Source: Pseudomonas fragi
GTDB lineage: Bacteria > Pseudomonadota > Gammaproteobacteria > Pseudomonadales > Pseudomonadaceae
Length of the DNA: 64,000 bases
Assembly: GCF_025426255.1 (NCBI RefSeq)
Contig: NZ_CP104861.1
Coordinates: 2,728,001-2,792,000, forward strand
Direction: 5' to 3'
The position numbers and the translations under genes are program-made. Each line of letters starts with the position of its first letter. The first letter of the stretch is position 1. Below, one piece after another: positions 45,754 through 54,420 of the stretch. Under the pieces are notes generated by a model. That model was not told where the DNA came from and ran no database searches. It saw only the letters and a program-made list of their open reading frames with translations.

Positions 45754-46095
45754 TCAAAGGATCAATACATAGGTCTTGCGCACGGTTTCCTGGATATCCC
45801 AGATTCCGGTGCTGTTGGCAGGCAACATCAGTGCGTCGCCTGCTTCTATGGTCAGGGTTTCACCATTATCCGGGGTGAAGGTGCAGCGGCCTTGAATAAA
45901 GTGGCAGAACTCCTGCTGCATGATCTGCCGACGCCAACGCCCTGGGGTGCATTCCCAGATGCCGGTCTCGACGCCGTCGTTACGTTCGACGCAGGTCACC
46001 GACGTCACTGCCACCGGCGTACCAAGCGGTACGGCCACCGGGAAAGACTCTTGCAAGGTCACGTGGGCGGTGTTCTTGAACTGAGTGATGCTCAT
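45754..46095 (-). CDS. Cupin-domain protein (DUF861/EutQ-like)
   Basis: A 113-residue single-domain cupin. GIWECTPGRWRRQI, EFCHFIQGRCTFTPDNGETLTIEAGDALMLP covers motifs 1 and 2 in outline (key parts: FIQGRCTF and AGDALMLP), and TGIWDIQETVRKTYV ends it, as in the DUF861 cupins found beside amine- and opine-use genes. It lacks a clear full set of metal-binding histidines, so an enzyme activity is doubtful; a small-molecule-binding role is possible. It lies between the FAD oxidoreductase and binding-protein genes. Confidence 0.8.
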   Translation of the reverse strand: MSITQFKNTAHVTLQESFPVAVPLGTPVAVTSVTCVERNDGVETGIWECTPGRWRRQIMQQEFCHFIQGRCTFTPDNGETLTIEAGDALMLPANSTGIWDIQETVRKTYVLIL

Positions 46096-46126
46096 GGAAT
46101 GCTTCCTGTTAAGCGCAAGTGTTGGG

Positions 46127-47533
46127 TTAGTGCATAAAACTTTCCATAAACCCCGCCATGCGGCTGGCAAATTGCCGACGCCAGGGCGGGCTGTCCGGAT
46201 TGGCCAGGGTTTTGTCTTCGTACACAAAGCTGCGAATGATCGCGTTGTAGCCCAGCCAGCGGCACGGCTCAGGCTCCCAGGACTTGAGCGCGCCCAGGCC
46301 ACCTTCGGTCAACACCCATGGTTGTTTTGTTTCAAGGGTGTCGCGCTGCAAAATCAGGTCGGCCAGGGTGCGCCCGCCCAAATGACTGGCCCCTACGCCC
46401 TCTCCACCGTAGCCACCGGCCAGCGCTATCCCCTGTTGGCGATCACACAGCATGTGCGGCTGAAAGCGTCGCGACATTCCCAGGTTGCCGCCCCAGGCAT
46501 GGCTGATTTCGACGTTTTTCAGTTGTGGGAACAGTTCACCAAACAGGTAGCGGCGCAGTTCGATTTCGTCAGTACTGAGGTCGAAGTTCTCACGCAGGCG
46601 TCCGCCAAACTGATACCCCCCCCGAGCCCCGAATACCAAGCGGTTGTCCGCGGTGCGCTGGCCATAGGTGACCTGACGACTGCTTTCGCTGAAGGCCTGG
46701 CCGTGGGACAAGCCTATTTGATCCCAAATGGCCTGGGATAATGGTTCTGTAGCCACTATCAGGCTCTGCACAGGCAATTGATAACGCCCCAAAGGCGCAA
46801 GGGTGTTGGCATAACCTTCCACGGCAGGCACCACCCAACGGCTGCGCACCTGAGCCTTGGCGGTGCGGGCATAACCGGCACGCCACTCTGTGACCGGGCT
46901 TTGCTCGTAAATCTTCACCCCCATGCGCTCAACGGCGCAGGCTAATCCGCGTACCAGTTTGGCTGGGTGAATGGTTGCGACATGCGGGGTGAAAATCCCG
47001 CCATAAGGCTTGGCGACGCGGATTTGCTGGGCCAGTTCGGACGGGCTCAGCCAGCGGTAGTCAGATTCGTTCAAGCCTTCGCCATAAAGACTGGCCAGAT
47101 AGCTGCGCAAGCTGACCTCTTGCTCGGGATAGCGCGCAGCGCAATATAACGCGCCACCTTTGCGGTAATCGCAGTCGATGCCTTCACGATCGATGACGTT
47201 CTTCACTTCATCGGGAATACCGTGCAGCAAGTCGAAGGATTCGCGGCGCTGCTCTGCAGACAAGCCGGCAAGCAAGCGATCCTCGCCCAGCAGGTTGCCC
47301 ATCAACCAGCCACCGTTGCGCCCTGACGCGCCAAAGCCCGCCGTTTGCGCTTCAACGATTGCGATACTCAGTTCAGGCGCATGTCGTTTGAGGTAGTACG
47401 CGGTCCACAGCCCGGTATAACCGGCGCCGATAATGACCACATCGACATCCAAATCGTGCTCAAGGGACGGCCGGGGCGCAAGCTCCTCCCCAAGCTGGTC
47501 CATCCATAAACTGATTGAGCGCCATGCTGGCAT
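46127..47533 (-). CDS. FAD-dependent amine oxidoreductase (PuuB/PauB-like, DAO family)
   Basis: A 468-residue DAO-family flavoprotein. The FAD-binding dinucleotide fold is VVIIGAGYTGLWTAYYL near residue 35, followed by GASGRNGGWLMGN and near the end AGGYGGEGVGASHLGG. It resembles gamma-glutamylputrescine oxidoreductases (PuuB/PauB) that oxidise glutamylated polyamines to aldehydes. The C-terminus is longer than usual. GGAG lies 6 nt before the ATG at 47533. With a polyamine-type binding protein in the same unit, an amine substrate is likely, but its identity is unknown. Confidence 0.83.
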   Translation of the reverse strand: MPAWRSISLWMDQLGEELAPRPSLEHDLDVDVVIIGAGYTGLWTAYYLKRHAPELSIAIVEAQTAGFGASGRNGGWLMGNLLGEDRLLAGLSAEQRRESFDLLHGIPDEVKNVIDREGIDCDYRKGGALYCAARYPEQEVSLRSYLASLYGEGLNESDYRWLSPSELAQQIRVAKPYGGIFTPHVATIHPAKLVRGLACAVERMGVKIYEQSPVTEWRAGYARTAKAQVRSRWVVPAVEGYANTLAPLGRYQLPVQSLIVATEPLSQAIWDQIGLSHGQAFSESSRQVTYGQRTADNRLVFGARGGYQFGGRLRENFDLSTDEIELRRYLFGELFPQLKNVEISHAWGGNLGMSRRFQPHMLCDRQQGIALAGGYGGEGVGASHLGGRTLADLILQRDTLETKQPWVLTEGGLGALKSWEPEPCRWLGYNAIIRSFVYEDKTLANPDSPPWRRQFASRMAGFMESFMH

Positions 47534-47581
47534 TACCGACTCCACACCGATCCAAGAATGGCTCGATCCTAGTCGTTAGCG

Positions 47582-48400
47582 TTATGGCGCGTCTTGCGTG
47601 CGTGCCCGCAAAGAAATTTGTTTGGCGTAAGCCTTGGGCGATTGCCCCGTGTGCTGGCGAAAACAGCTGTAAAACGCCGATATCGAGTTAAAGCCCGCCG
47701 AAAAAGCCATTTCATCGACTTTGACCTGGACCTCGGCTACATCCATCGCGGCCAGCACATGGCGCAGCCGCGCTTGATTCACATAGCGATAGAAGCTTTG
47801 TCCCAGCACCTGATTGAACAAATACGACATCTGATTGCGCGTATAGCCACAGGCCTTGGCCACTTGCTGCAAGTCCAACTCGGGGTCGAGCCAGGGTTGC
47901 TGGCGCTCGAAGTAGGTTTGCAGGTCTTGCGCCATAAAACTCAGTTGCCGGGCCGACAGCCCAAGGCGACTGACTGCGGGCCGCAGCGGGCCTTGACGCG
48001 CCGGGTTAGCGGCAACTTCGTGCACCAGTGAGGCGTATTCGTTGACCTGCCAGATCAGGCCGTCGCGCACGGTAATGGCCTCGCTGGCGCGGAAAGCCAC
48101 CAACCCCTGACTGCCGCGCAAGGTCATGCGGTACTGAATAAACGCGGTATTGCCATCCAGACGAATGCGATCACTGTGCTCCAGTGCTTCGTCCGGTTCT
48201 CTGGGCATGGACGACTGCACGTACTCGCGGAGTTCATCAAGGCGCATGATCCGATTCTGAAAGAAGTCGTTGTAGGTCACATCCGGGTGATAAAGCGCCA
48301 TTACCCCGTCAAGATCCCGATGCTTCCAGCACAGGTGATATCGCATCACGGTTTCGCCAGTGGCGCGGGTGTGCTCGGGGCCGTCGTCTGGGGCTGACAT
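47582..48400 (-). CDS. AraC-family regulator with an NTF2/SnoaL-like N-terminal domain
   Basis: A 272-residue protein in two parts. Residues about 10-125 look like a SnoaL/NTF2-like polyketide-cyclase-type fold (YHLCWKHRDLDGVMALYHPDVTYND is its helical start and YRMTLRGSQGLVAFRASEAI its strands), and residues 160-265 hold an AraC DNA-binding domain (LQQVAKACGYTRNQMSYLFNQVLGQSF and VDEMAFSAGFNSISAFYSCFRQHTGQSP). An NTF2-type sensor is unusual among AraC proteins. It lies 48 bp upstream of the FAD gene in the same direction and probably controls the cluster. The ATG at 48400 was preferred to 48460. Confidence 0.8.
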   Translation of the reverse strand: MSAPDDGPEHTRATGETVMRYHLCWKHRDLDGVMALYHPDVTYNDFFQNRIMRLDELREYVQSSMPREPDEALEHSDRIRLDGNTAFIQYRMTLRGSQGLVAFRASEAITVRDGLIWQVNEYASLVHEVAANPARQGPLRPAVSRLGLSARQLSFMAQDLQTYFERQQPWLDPELDLQQVAKACGYTRNQMSYLFNQVLGQSFYRYVNQARLRHVLAAMDVAEVQVKVDEMAFSAGFNSISAFYSCFRQHTGQSPKAYAKQISLRARTQDAP

Positions 48401-48642
48401 GGAACGCTCGAAGGCAAAAAACAGAGAGTGCCGAGTTTGTGCGCTACCTTCAATGGGCACGTGCAGTAGATAAACAGCCTAAGTACATGATTCACATCAA
48501 AGTCTGGACAAACAACCGAGGGCGGGGCAAAAAAAGGCTTAGCGCTATCAGTCTTGGATGCTAGCTTGGATCACGAAGGAGTCGTCAACACACGCGGCCA
48601 GAATCAAGCCGCTGACACAATTTGAGCTAAAGGAATCGCTCT

Positions 48643-48921
48643 ATGAATACTCAAGGCAACATCAATAAGGTCACCTTCCCGAACGCCTGCCAACTGATGC
48701 GTTGGCATTTCCATCCGATGGGCTTCGAGGCAACCATGGACGCACCGAGCAGCATGGTCGCCAGGCTGTTTGACCGCGCCAGTGGTGAAACCCTGATTGC
48801 CGTCGCCGGCATCCCCTGCTCGGTGGTCATGACGCCCGGCCAAGTGGGCCGCATCATCCAGTCCGTTGAAGACGAACTCGAAAGCTTTGTGCCGCCGATG
48901 ACGTGGCAGGCGCAGGCCTGA
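48643..48921 (+). CDS. DUF1652 family protein
   Basis: A 92-residue cytoplasmic protein of a Pseudomonas-specific small family. FPNACQLMRWHFHPMGFEATMD and LIAVAGIPCSV with TPGQVGRIIQSVEDELESF are its marks. No function is known. AAAGGAATCG lies before the ATG. A 61-bp inverted repeat follows the gene. It is transcribed toward the gamma-glutamyltransferase gene, which reads the other way. Confidence 0.85.
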   Translation: MNTQGNINKVTFPNACQLMRWHFHPMGFEATMDAPSSMVARLFDRASGETLIAVAGIPCSVVMTPGQVGRIIQSVEDELESFVPPMTWQAQA

Positions 48922-48931
48922 ATACATAAGT

Positions 48932-49082
48932 CCTGTAGCAGCTGCCGAAGGAACGAGGCTGCGTTCGGCGGCGCAGCCGTCGTAAAACCTGAAATCGTGG
49001 CTTATCAGTAAAATCGCGGACTCAGGTTTTACGACGGCTGCGCCGCCGAACGCAGCCTCGTTCCTTCGGCAGCTGCTACAGG
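48932..49082. repeat. Perfect 61-bp inverted repeat (REP doublet/REPIN-like, likely shared terminator)
   Basis: The arm at 48932-48992 is an exact reverse complement of the arm at 49022-49082, with a 29-nt centre. The outer ends read CCTGTAGCAGCTGCCGAAGG and mirror, like Pseudomonas REP ends. It fills the gap between the convergent DUF1652 and ggt genes, so the RNA hairpin probably ends both transcripts. Confidence 0.85.
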
Positions 49083-49090
49083 CGCTGTAT

Positions 49091-50923
49091 TCAATCCCCC
49101 AGTGCAGTGCCTTCGCGGCGCGGATCAGCGCCGGCTGCCCAGCCATCTTTATCCCGCACAATGATCTGCGTACCGCTGGTCATCTCGATAAGCGAGACCT
49201 CATGCCCGCGGTCCTGCAACTGCTGCACCAGCGCAGGGCTGACACGACCCGCCTCGAGCTCCGTGCCGACATTGCGGCTGCCGAAGTTGGCAAGACTGAT
49301 GGCGTCCTGCGGGTTCAGTTTCCAGTCCAGCAGGCCTACCACCGCCTTGTTGACGTATTCGATTATCTGAGAGCCGCCAGGCGAGCCAATGGTTGCGACT
49401 AACTCGCCACTTTTACGGTCAAACACCAAGGTCGGGGCCATTGAAGAACGTGGGCGTTTGCCTGGTTCGATGCGATTGGCCACCGGCTTGCCATTTTCCT
49501 CAGGCACAAACGAGAAATCAGTCAGCTGGTTGTTCAGAATGAAACCATTGGTCATCACATGGGAACCAAACGCAGCTTCAACCGAGGTGGTCATCGATAT
49601 GGCCCCGCCCTGGTCGTCGACCGCGGCTATCTGCGAGGTGGATATACGCAATGGGGATCGATCGGGAGCCAGTGCTAGGTTGATTCCCGCTGGAACCCCC
49701 GCCTTGGCGCGCCCCATGCTCTTGTCTCCGATCAGGGCAGCCCGTGTCTTGAAATAGGCTTTATCAGTCAGCCCTTTCACATTGACGGGCACGAAAGCGC
49801 TGTCCGCCAGATACAGCGCCCGATCCGCGTAGGCCAGACGTTCTGCCTCGGCGATCAGGTGCACCGCAGACACCGAAGGCTCCAGACCTGCGCCAGAGTT
49901 GCTTGGCACGGGCGGCATCGCAGCCAGATCCAGCGCTGGCGATTTATTTTGCAGGGCTTCGAGAATGCCCAAGGTCTGCAACACGGCGACACCACCCGAA
50001 GACGGCGGCGGCATGCCGCAAACTTGCCACTGCTTATAGTCACCACAGACAGGCTTGCGCTCCTGAGCCTGGTAACCACTCACATCGGCCAGGGACAGTG
50101 TGCCGGGACGGGCGTGGGACCTGACCTTGTCCACCATTGCCTGGGCGACTGGCCCTTGGTAAAACGCGTCCGCGCCCTGAGTGGCAATGGCTTGCAGGGT
50201 ACGTGCAAGTTCCGGATTTTTCAGCAATGTACCGACTGGCAGAGCTTGCCCTTGAGGGGTCAGGAAGTACTTGGCCATTTCCGGGGAGTCGGCAATGAAT
50301 TTGTCGGCGGCGATTTGACCGTGCAATCGGCGGGACACAGGAAAGCCTTGGCTAGCCAATTGAATAGCCGGTTGGAACAGGTCATGCCAAGGCAGTTTGC
50401 CATGTTGCTGATGGGCCATTTCCAGTGCTCTGAGCACCCCTGGCACCCCGACTGAACGCCCGCCTATCTGGGCATCCGCAAAGGGGATTGGCTGGCCATC
50501 TGCCCCGAGAAACATACCGGTGCCGGCACCTGCCGGGGCCGTCTCACGACCATCAAAGGCCTGCACCCGCTCGCCATCCCAGTACAGAATAAAAGCACCG
50601 CCACCAATGCCACTGGCCTGGGGCTCTACAAGTGCCAGTACTGCTTGCATGGCTATTGCTGCATCAATCGCAGACCCGCCTTTTCGCAGCATCTGTTGCC
50701 CGGCGGCGGTTGCCAGAGGGTTCGCTGCCGCTGCCATGTGTCGGGTTGCGTGTACAGGGATCATGTCGGAGCGAAAACCCGAGGATATCTCGGGCGCAGG
50801 TGGCAATTCGGCGGTTTTCTGCTGCGGCGGCTGCTCGTTACTGCACCCTCCCATCCACAGGGCCAGCGCTGCCAAACCGATCACACGGGCACTATTGTTT
50901 TTGGTAAGCAGGGTGTTAATCAA
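49091..50923 (-). CDS. ggt: Gamma-glutamyltransferase, lipoprotein
   Basis: A 610-residue Ggt. A lipoprotein signal is seen (ALALWMGGCS, Cys near 27), so the enzyme would be tethered in the periplasm. ATAAGQQMLRKGGSAIDAAIA and EPQASGIGGGAF mark the N-terminal subunit; the self-cleaving and catalytic Thr is in GGAISMTTSVEAAFGS, and GGSQIIEYV lies in the small subunit. It transfers or hydrolyses gamma-glutamyl groups of glutathione. The start is a TTG at 50923 with AAGGA about 9 nt upstream. It follows the helicase gene by 12 nt. Confidence 0.94.
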   Translation of the reverse strand: MINTLLTKNNSARVIGLAALALWMGGCSNEQPPQQKTAELPPAPEISSGFRSDMIPVHATRHMAAAANPLATAAGQQMLRKGGSAIDAAIAMQAVLALVEPQASGIGGGAFILYWDGERVQAFDGRETAPAGAGTGMFLGADGQPIPFADAQIGGRSVGVPGVLRALEMAHQQHGKLPWHDLFQPAIQLASQGFPVSRRLHGQIAADKFIADSPEMAKYFLTPQGQALPVGTLLKNPELARTLQAIATQGADAFYQGPVAQAMVDKVRSHARPGTLSLADVSGYQAQERKPVCGDYKQWQVCGMPPPSSGGVAVLQTLGILEALQNKSPALDLAAMPPVPSNSGAGLEPSVSAVHLIAEAERLAYADRALYLADSAFVPVNVKGLTDKAYFKTRAALIGDKSMGRAKAGVPAGINLALAPDRSPLRISTSQIAAVDDQGGAISMTTSVEAAFGSHVMTNGFILNNQLTDFSFVPEENGKPVANRIEPGKRPRSSMAPTLVFDRKSGELVATIGSPGGSQIIEYVNKAVVGLLDWKLNPQDAISLANFGSRNVGTELEAGRVSPALVQQLQDRGHEVSLIEMTSGTQIIVRDKDGWAAGADPRREGTALGD

Positions 50924-50935
50924 AACGAGTTCCTT

Positions 50936-53410
50936 CTACTGATTGTTGTTATTTAGCCGCAAATCATCAAAAAACGCTTTGCCCTGGGGCACGCGGTCCG
51001 AGGCTTTGGGGATATTCGGTCCCTGGGCATCCTGACTTTCCAGATACCAGTAGCAATGTTTTACCGCCCGGGTGATACCCACATAGGCCAGGCGCAGGAT
51101 TTCGTCTTTCTGCGCATTGTCATACGGCTCGGGGTCACCGTCCTTGCCCAGGCCCGCCATGCGATACACCTGATTCTTGTACGGGGACGATGTCAGATGC
51201 TGACAGTCACCCAACAGGAAAACAGCATCCGCCTGCAAGCCCTTGGAGCTGTGATAGGTCAGTTGTTTTAACCTGCGGTCTTCTGGTGCCAATCTCGAAT
51301 CTACATTAACTACAGACTGTATACCCTTTTCTATCAATAACTTATCGCTGCTTTTTCGATACAACATTAAGATGCTATCGCCTGCGTTGTAATGCTCGAT
51401 CAAGCGCGCAGCCAACCCCTGATCGTCGCGGTGCAAGACACTCACCGGAACTGGAGTCTTGGGTTCGCCGCTGGCCTTGGCCCGTTTACCAGGGATCGAT
51501 GGCGCAGCACGGACGATATGTTCGGCGGCATCGATGATGTGTTGATGGCTACGAAAGTTGTCGCTGAGCATCACCCTAGTGGTGGCAGGCGACGGGAACT
51601 CTTTGTTGAACTCCATAAAGTACTTGGGCGAACTGCCCCGCCAGCCGTAGATCGATTGCCAGTCATCCCCTACACACAACAACGACGAGCGTTGGGCCCC
51701 GCGCCCCACATGCATCGCCGGGCCACGGCTGCGGATCTCGCGCAAGCTGGCGCGCAGCCACGATACGATCTGCGGCGAGACGTCCTGAAACTCGTCAATC
51801 ATCAAGTGCGACAGCGGGCGCAGTTGTGCATGGCTCAGCAATTTGAAGTTCTGCGGGGTGTTCTCGCCAAACAACGAGAACATGCGGTTGTAAGTCATGA
51901 CCGGCGGGGTCTGTGCCAGCAGGTGAGCTTCGAGCGCCCGCCAGTACAGGCTCAGGGCCTCGAAGAAAAAGCGATCCGGATCATCCTTGGCAAAGCGCAT
52001 ATCGGCCACGGCAGCTGCCACGTCGAGCCCCAGGTTTTCGATAAAACTTGCCGCCGCGACAAAACTGTCGAGCAACGGCGCCGAACCCAACTCGCCCTTG
52101 AGTTTGTAATCAAACCCCGGACCGGCGCTGGCATCACCGGCCAGCGAGCCTACAACACGCTTTGCAGAATCGTAATTTTCCAACCAAATCAATGGCTTAT
52201 TACAGAAAGCTTGAAACAGAGTGCGTTTGACCGCCCACTCGGCGCGCACGCTGAGTTTGGCTCCGGGACGGCAGATCTGCGGATTCTCACGCGGGTCGAA
52301 GCCCAGCACCACCCACGCATCCAGCTCGGCAATATAGCCGTGACAATGGAACTGCGAGCCATTGATCTCGACCGTTTCGCGATTGGGCTCGATACCTTTG
52401 ATCGGCCACGCCCCGGCGGCAAACCACAGGTCTTCGAGGGTATCGCAGAGTTCTTCGTCACGCTTGGCGGCCAGTTCGGTCACGGCCATGCGCTTTTGCA
52501 CATCGGGGTGGTCACGCTCCAGCTCCTTGAGCTGCAAGGCGTGCATGCGCAGCGGTGCCAGGGTCTGGCGGAAGCGCTCATCACCACTGTAAAGCTCGTG
52601 AAAGCAGGCATTGAGCTGCTGACGCTGAGCATCGTTGATGCGCAAGTCAAACGGGTTGCTGTCGGTATCGTCGTCGTTGAGCAAGCTGCGCGTATTCAGG
52701 GTCTCGAATGCCTGCAATTGAGCGTAGCCGGGCAAGCTGCGCACCATGGGCAGAATCCGCGAGTGGAACGTGCGCACCACATCACGTGCTTCCTTGAGTG
52801 ACAGTGTACGGCCCCACAGAGCAAAGATTTCCTGCAGCTTCTTGATGAAGTCCTTGCGCGACTCGCGGGTAAAGGTCACTACGGTCATTGAATCGAGCTC
52901 AAAACCCAGGTAGTGGGTCAACAGCAAGATCCGCAACACCAGCGACGTCGACTTGCCTGCCCCAGCGCCGGCAACCACCGAGGTCGACGGCGTATCGCTG
53001 AAAATCATCTTCCACTGCGCCGCGCTGGGCTGAGCGTGCTCGGGCAGGATCGCGGCAACATCGGCCTTGATCTGTTTTTTCAGCTCGGGGCCCAGCGGCA
53101 GCCGCCAGTCATCGAACAGGTTGTCATCAATACCGGGGGCACGCAGTTCCTGCGCACGCGTGTCACTGATAAACAGCACCTGGCGGCCCTCTTCCAGCCC
53201 TTCGACATGGCCCTCGGCATAGCCGTAATCAACCCCGGCGCTATGCCCGCTGCGAAACCCGTCAGCCTGGCCCTGTAGCCAGGACGCCGCATGTTGTGCG
53301 CGCAAGCGGCTTAAACCACTGCCAAACAATCGCGCCGCGAGACGCTTGAGCAAGGGCAATTGGGTAATGGGGGCAAGTTCATCAGGCAGATCGGGATTGT
53401 GTTGCGGCAC
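50936..53410 (-). CDS. UvrD/Rep-type superfamily 1 helicase
   Basis: An 824-residue SF1A helicase. After an N-terminal extension of about 130 residues with no recognised domain come Walker A VVAGAGAGKST (146-155), motif Ia VVTFTRESR, motif II MIDEFQDVS, motif III CVGDDWQSIYGWRGS, motif IV LSDNFRS, motif V TYHSSKGLQADAVFLL and motif VI LRLAYVGITRA. It should unwind DNA 3' to 5'. It resembles HelD-like (helicase IV) proteins more than UvrD or Rep in the extension. Its stop is 12 nt from the ggt start, an odd functional pairing that may be only positional. Confidence 0.88.
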   Translation of the reverse strand: MPQHNPDLPDELAPITQLPLLKRLAARLFGSGLSRLRAQHAASWLQGQADGFRSGHSAGVDYGYAEGHVEGLEEGRQVLFISDTRAQELRAPGIDDNLFDDWRLPLGPELKKQIKADVAAILPEHAQPSAAQWKMIFSDTPSTSVVAGAGAGKSTSLVLRILLLTHYLGFELDSMTVVTFTRESRKDFIKKLQEIFALWGRTLSLKEARDVVRTFHSRILPMVRSLPGYAQLQAFETLNTRSLLNDDDTDSNPFDLRINDAQRQQLNACFHELYSGDERFRQTLAPLRMHALQLKELERDHPDVQKRMAVTELAAKRDEELCDTLEDLWFAAGAWPIKGIEPNRETVEINGSQFHCHGYIAELDAWVVLGFDPRENPQICRPGAKLSVRAEWAVKRTLFQAFCNKPLIWLENYDSAKRVVGSLAGDASAGPGFDYKLKGELGSAPLLDSFVAAASFIENLGLDVAAAVADMRFAKDDPDRFFFEALSLYWRALEAHLLAQTPPVMTYNRMFSLFGENTPQNFKLLSHAQLRPLSHLMIDEFQDVSPQIVSWLRASLREIRSRGPAMHVGRGAQRSSLLCVGDDWQSIYGWRGSSPKYFMEFNKEFPSPATTRVMLSDNFRSHQHIIDAAEHIVRAAPSIPGKRAKASGEPKTPVPVSVLHRDDQGLAARLIEHYNAGDSILMLYRKSSDKLLIEKGIQSVVNVDSRLAPEDRRLKQLTYHSSKGLQADAVFLLGDCQHLTSSPYKNQVYRMAGLGKDGDPEPYDNAQKDEILRLAYVGITRAVKHCYWYLESQDAQGPNIPKASDRVPQGKAFFDDLRLNNNNQ

Positions 53411-53489
53411 GCTGACTCCAGGGTGTGAGGCTGTCCGGGCGGATGGGCTATGGTCGCCGCATTGTGCGTTGAGATCTAGCTAATTGCTT

Positions 53490-53544
53490 GAGCATCAGCC
53501 GTTTAGAGCATGCAGTGAAGGTAAATAGCGATTTACTGATGCTC
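53490..53544. repeat. Nested inverted repeat in the helicase-pirin gap
   Basis: GAGCATCAG (53490-53498) is mirrored by CTGATGCTC (53536-53544), and inside it GTAAAT (53521-53526) by ATTTAC (53531-53536). It lies in the divergent promoter region and could be an operator or a leader structure of the pirin mRNA. Confidence 0.4.
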
Positions 53545-53667
53545 GAATACATCGATTAACTAGATTGGTTTAACGCATTTTTTAAGCTTTTTATCGATAT
53601 GTTGATGCTGGAGAATCATTCCATCATCAACCGGGTAGCCGTTCACGACCCACGCAGGAGACCTATC

Positions 53668-54363
53668 ATGCTTGAACTCAGACCCTTCGCCACCCTGGGC
53701 GGCGCAAACCACGGTTGGTTGGACGCCCATCACCACTTTTCGTTCGCCGAGTACCATGATCCAGCGCGGATGAACTGGGGCAACCTGCGGGTATGGAACG
53801 ACGATATCATCGCCCCTGGCACCGGGTTCCCGAAGCACCCGCACCGCGACATGGAGATCATTACCTATGTCCGCGAAGGCGCAATCAGCCACGAAGACAA
53901 CCTGGGCAACAAGGGCCGCACCGAAGCAGGCGATGTTCAGGTCATGAGTGCGGGTACCGGGATTGCGCACAGCGAATACAACCTGGAGTCGACGCCGAGC
54001 AAAATCTTCCAGATCTGGATCATTCCGAATCAGCAAGGCGATGCCCCGGCGTGGGGTGCCAAGCCTTTCCCCAAAGGTCAGCGCGAAGGCTTCGTGACCC
54101 TGGCGAGCGGCAAGGATGGCGACCATGAAAGCCTGCGCATCCGCGCTGACGCCCGACTGGTTGCAGCCAACCTCAAAGCCGGAGAAACCGCCGAGTACCA
54201 ACTGGACAGTGGTCGCCGTGCCTATTTGGTGCCTGCCACAGGGGTGATCGAGGTCAACGGCCTGCGAGCCAGCGCCCGGGACGGCGTGGCCGCAGTAGAC
54301 GAGTCGGTGCTGCGGGTAACGGCGATTGAAGACAGCGAGATCGTGCTGGTGGACATCGCCTGA
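53668..54363 (+). CDS. Pirin family protein (YhhW-like quercetinase)
   Basis: A 231-residue bicupin. The N-terminal domain has the metal site GFPKHPHRDMEIITYVREG and VMSAGTGIAHSEYN with two further ligands; the C-terminal cupin is shorter and lacks the site, as usual. HHHFSFAEYHDPARMNWGNLRV is the pirin N-terminus. Some members cleave quercetin, others act in redox sensing. AGGAG lies just upstream of the ATG at 53668; an earlier in-frame ATG at 53599 lacks homologous sequence. Confidence 0.9.
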   Translation: MLELRPFATLGGANHGWLDAHHHFSFAEYHDPARMNWGNLRVWNDDIIAPGTGFPKHPHRDMEIITYVREGAISHEDNLGNKGRTEAGDVQVMSAGTGIAHSEYNLESTPSKIFQIWIIPNQQGDAPAWGAKPFPKGQREGFVTLASGKDGDHESLRIRADARLVAANLKAGETAEYQLDSGRRAYLVPATGVIEVNGLRASARDGVAAVDESVLRVTAIEDSEIVLVDIA

Positions 54364-54379
54364 TCCCCCTTCACCTGTC

Positions 54380-54415
54380 GCCGCTGCCGCTGGCTGCGCT
54401 GCGGACCCCAGCGGC
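54380..54415. repeat. REP-like hairpin between pirin and punC
   Basis: GCCGCTG (54380-54386) pairs with CAGCGGC (54409-54415); CCGC/GCGG form an inner stem. On the minus strand it begins TGTAGCCGCTGGGG, a common REP end. It stands between convergent genes and may end both transcripts. Confidence 0.5.
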
Positions 54416-54420
54416 TACAT

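Noticed and set aside
45058-46137. A 359-codon frame antisense to the binding-protein and cupin genes
   Set aside because: It mirrors two well-supported genes and has no family signs; high-GC DNA often leaves such frames open.
51392-52801. A 469-codon frame antisense to the helicase
   Set aside because: Covers helicase motifs on the other strand; composition effect only.
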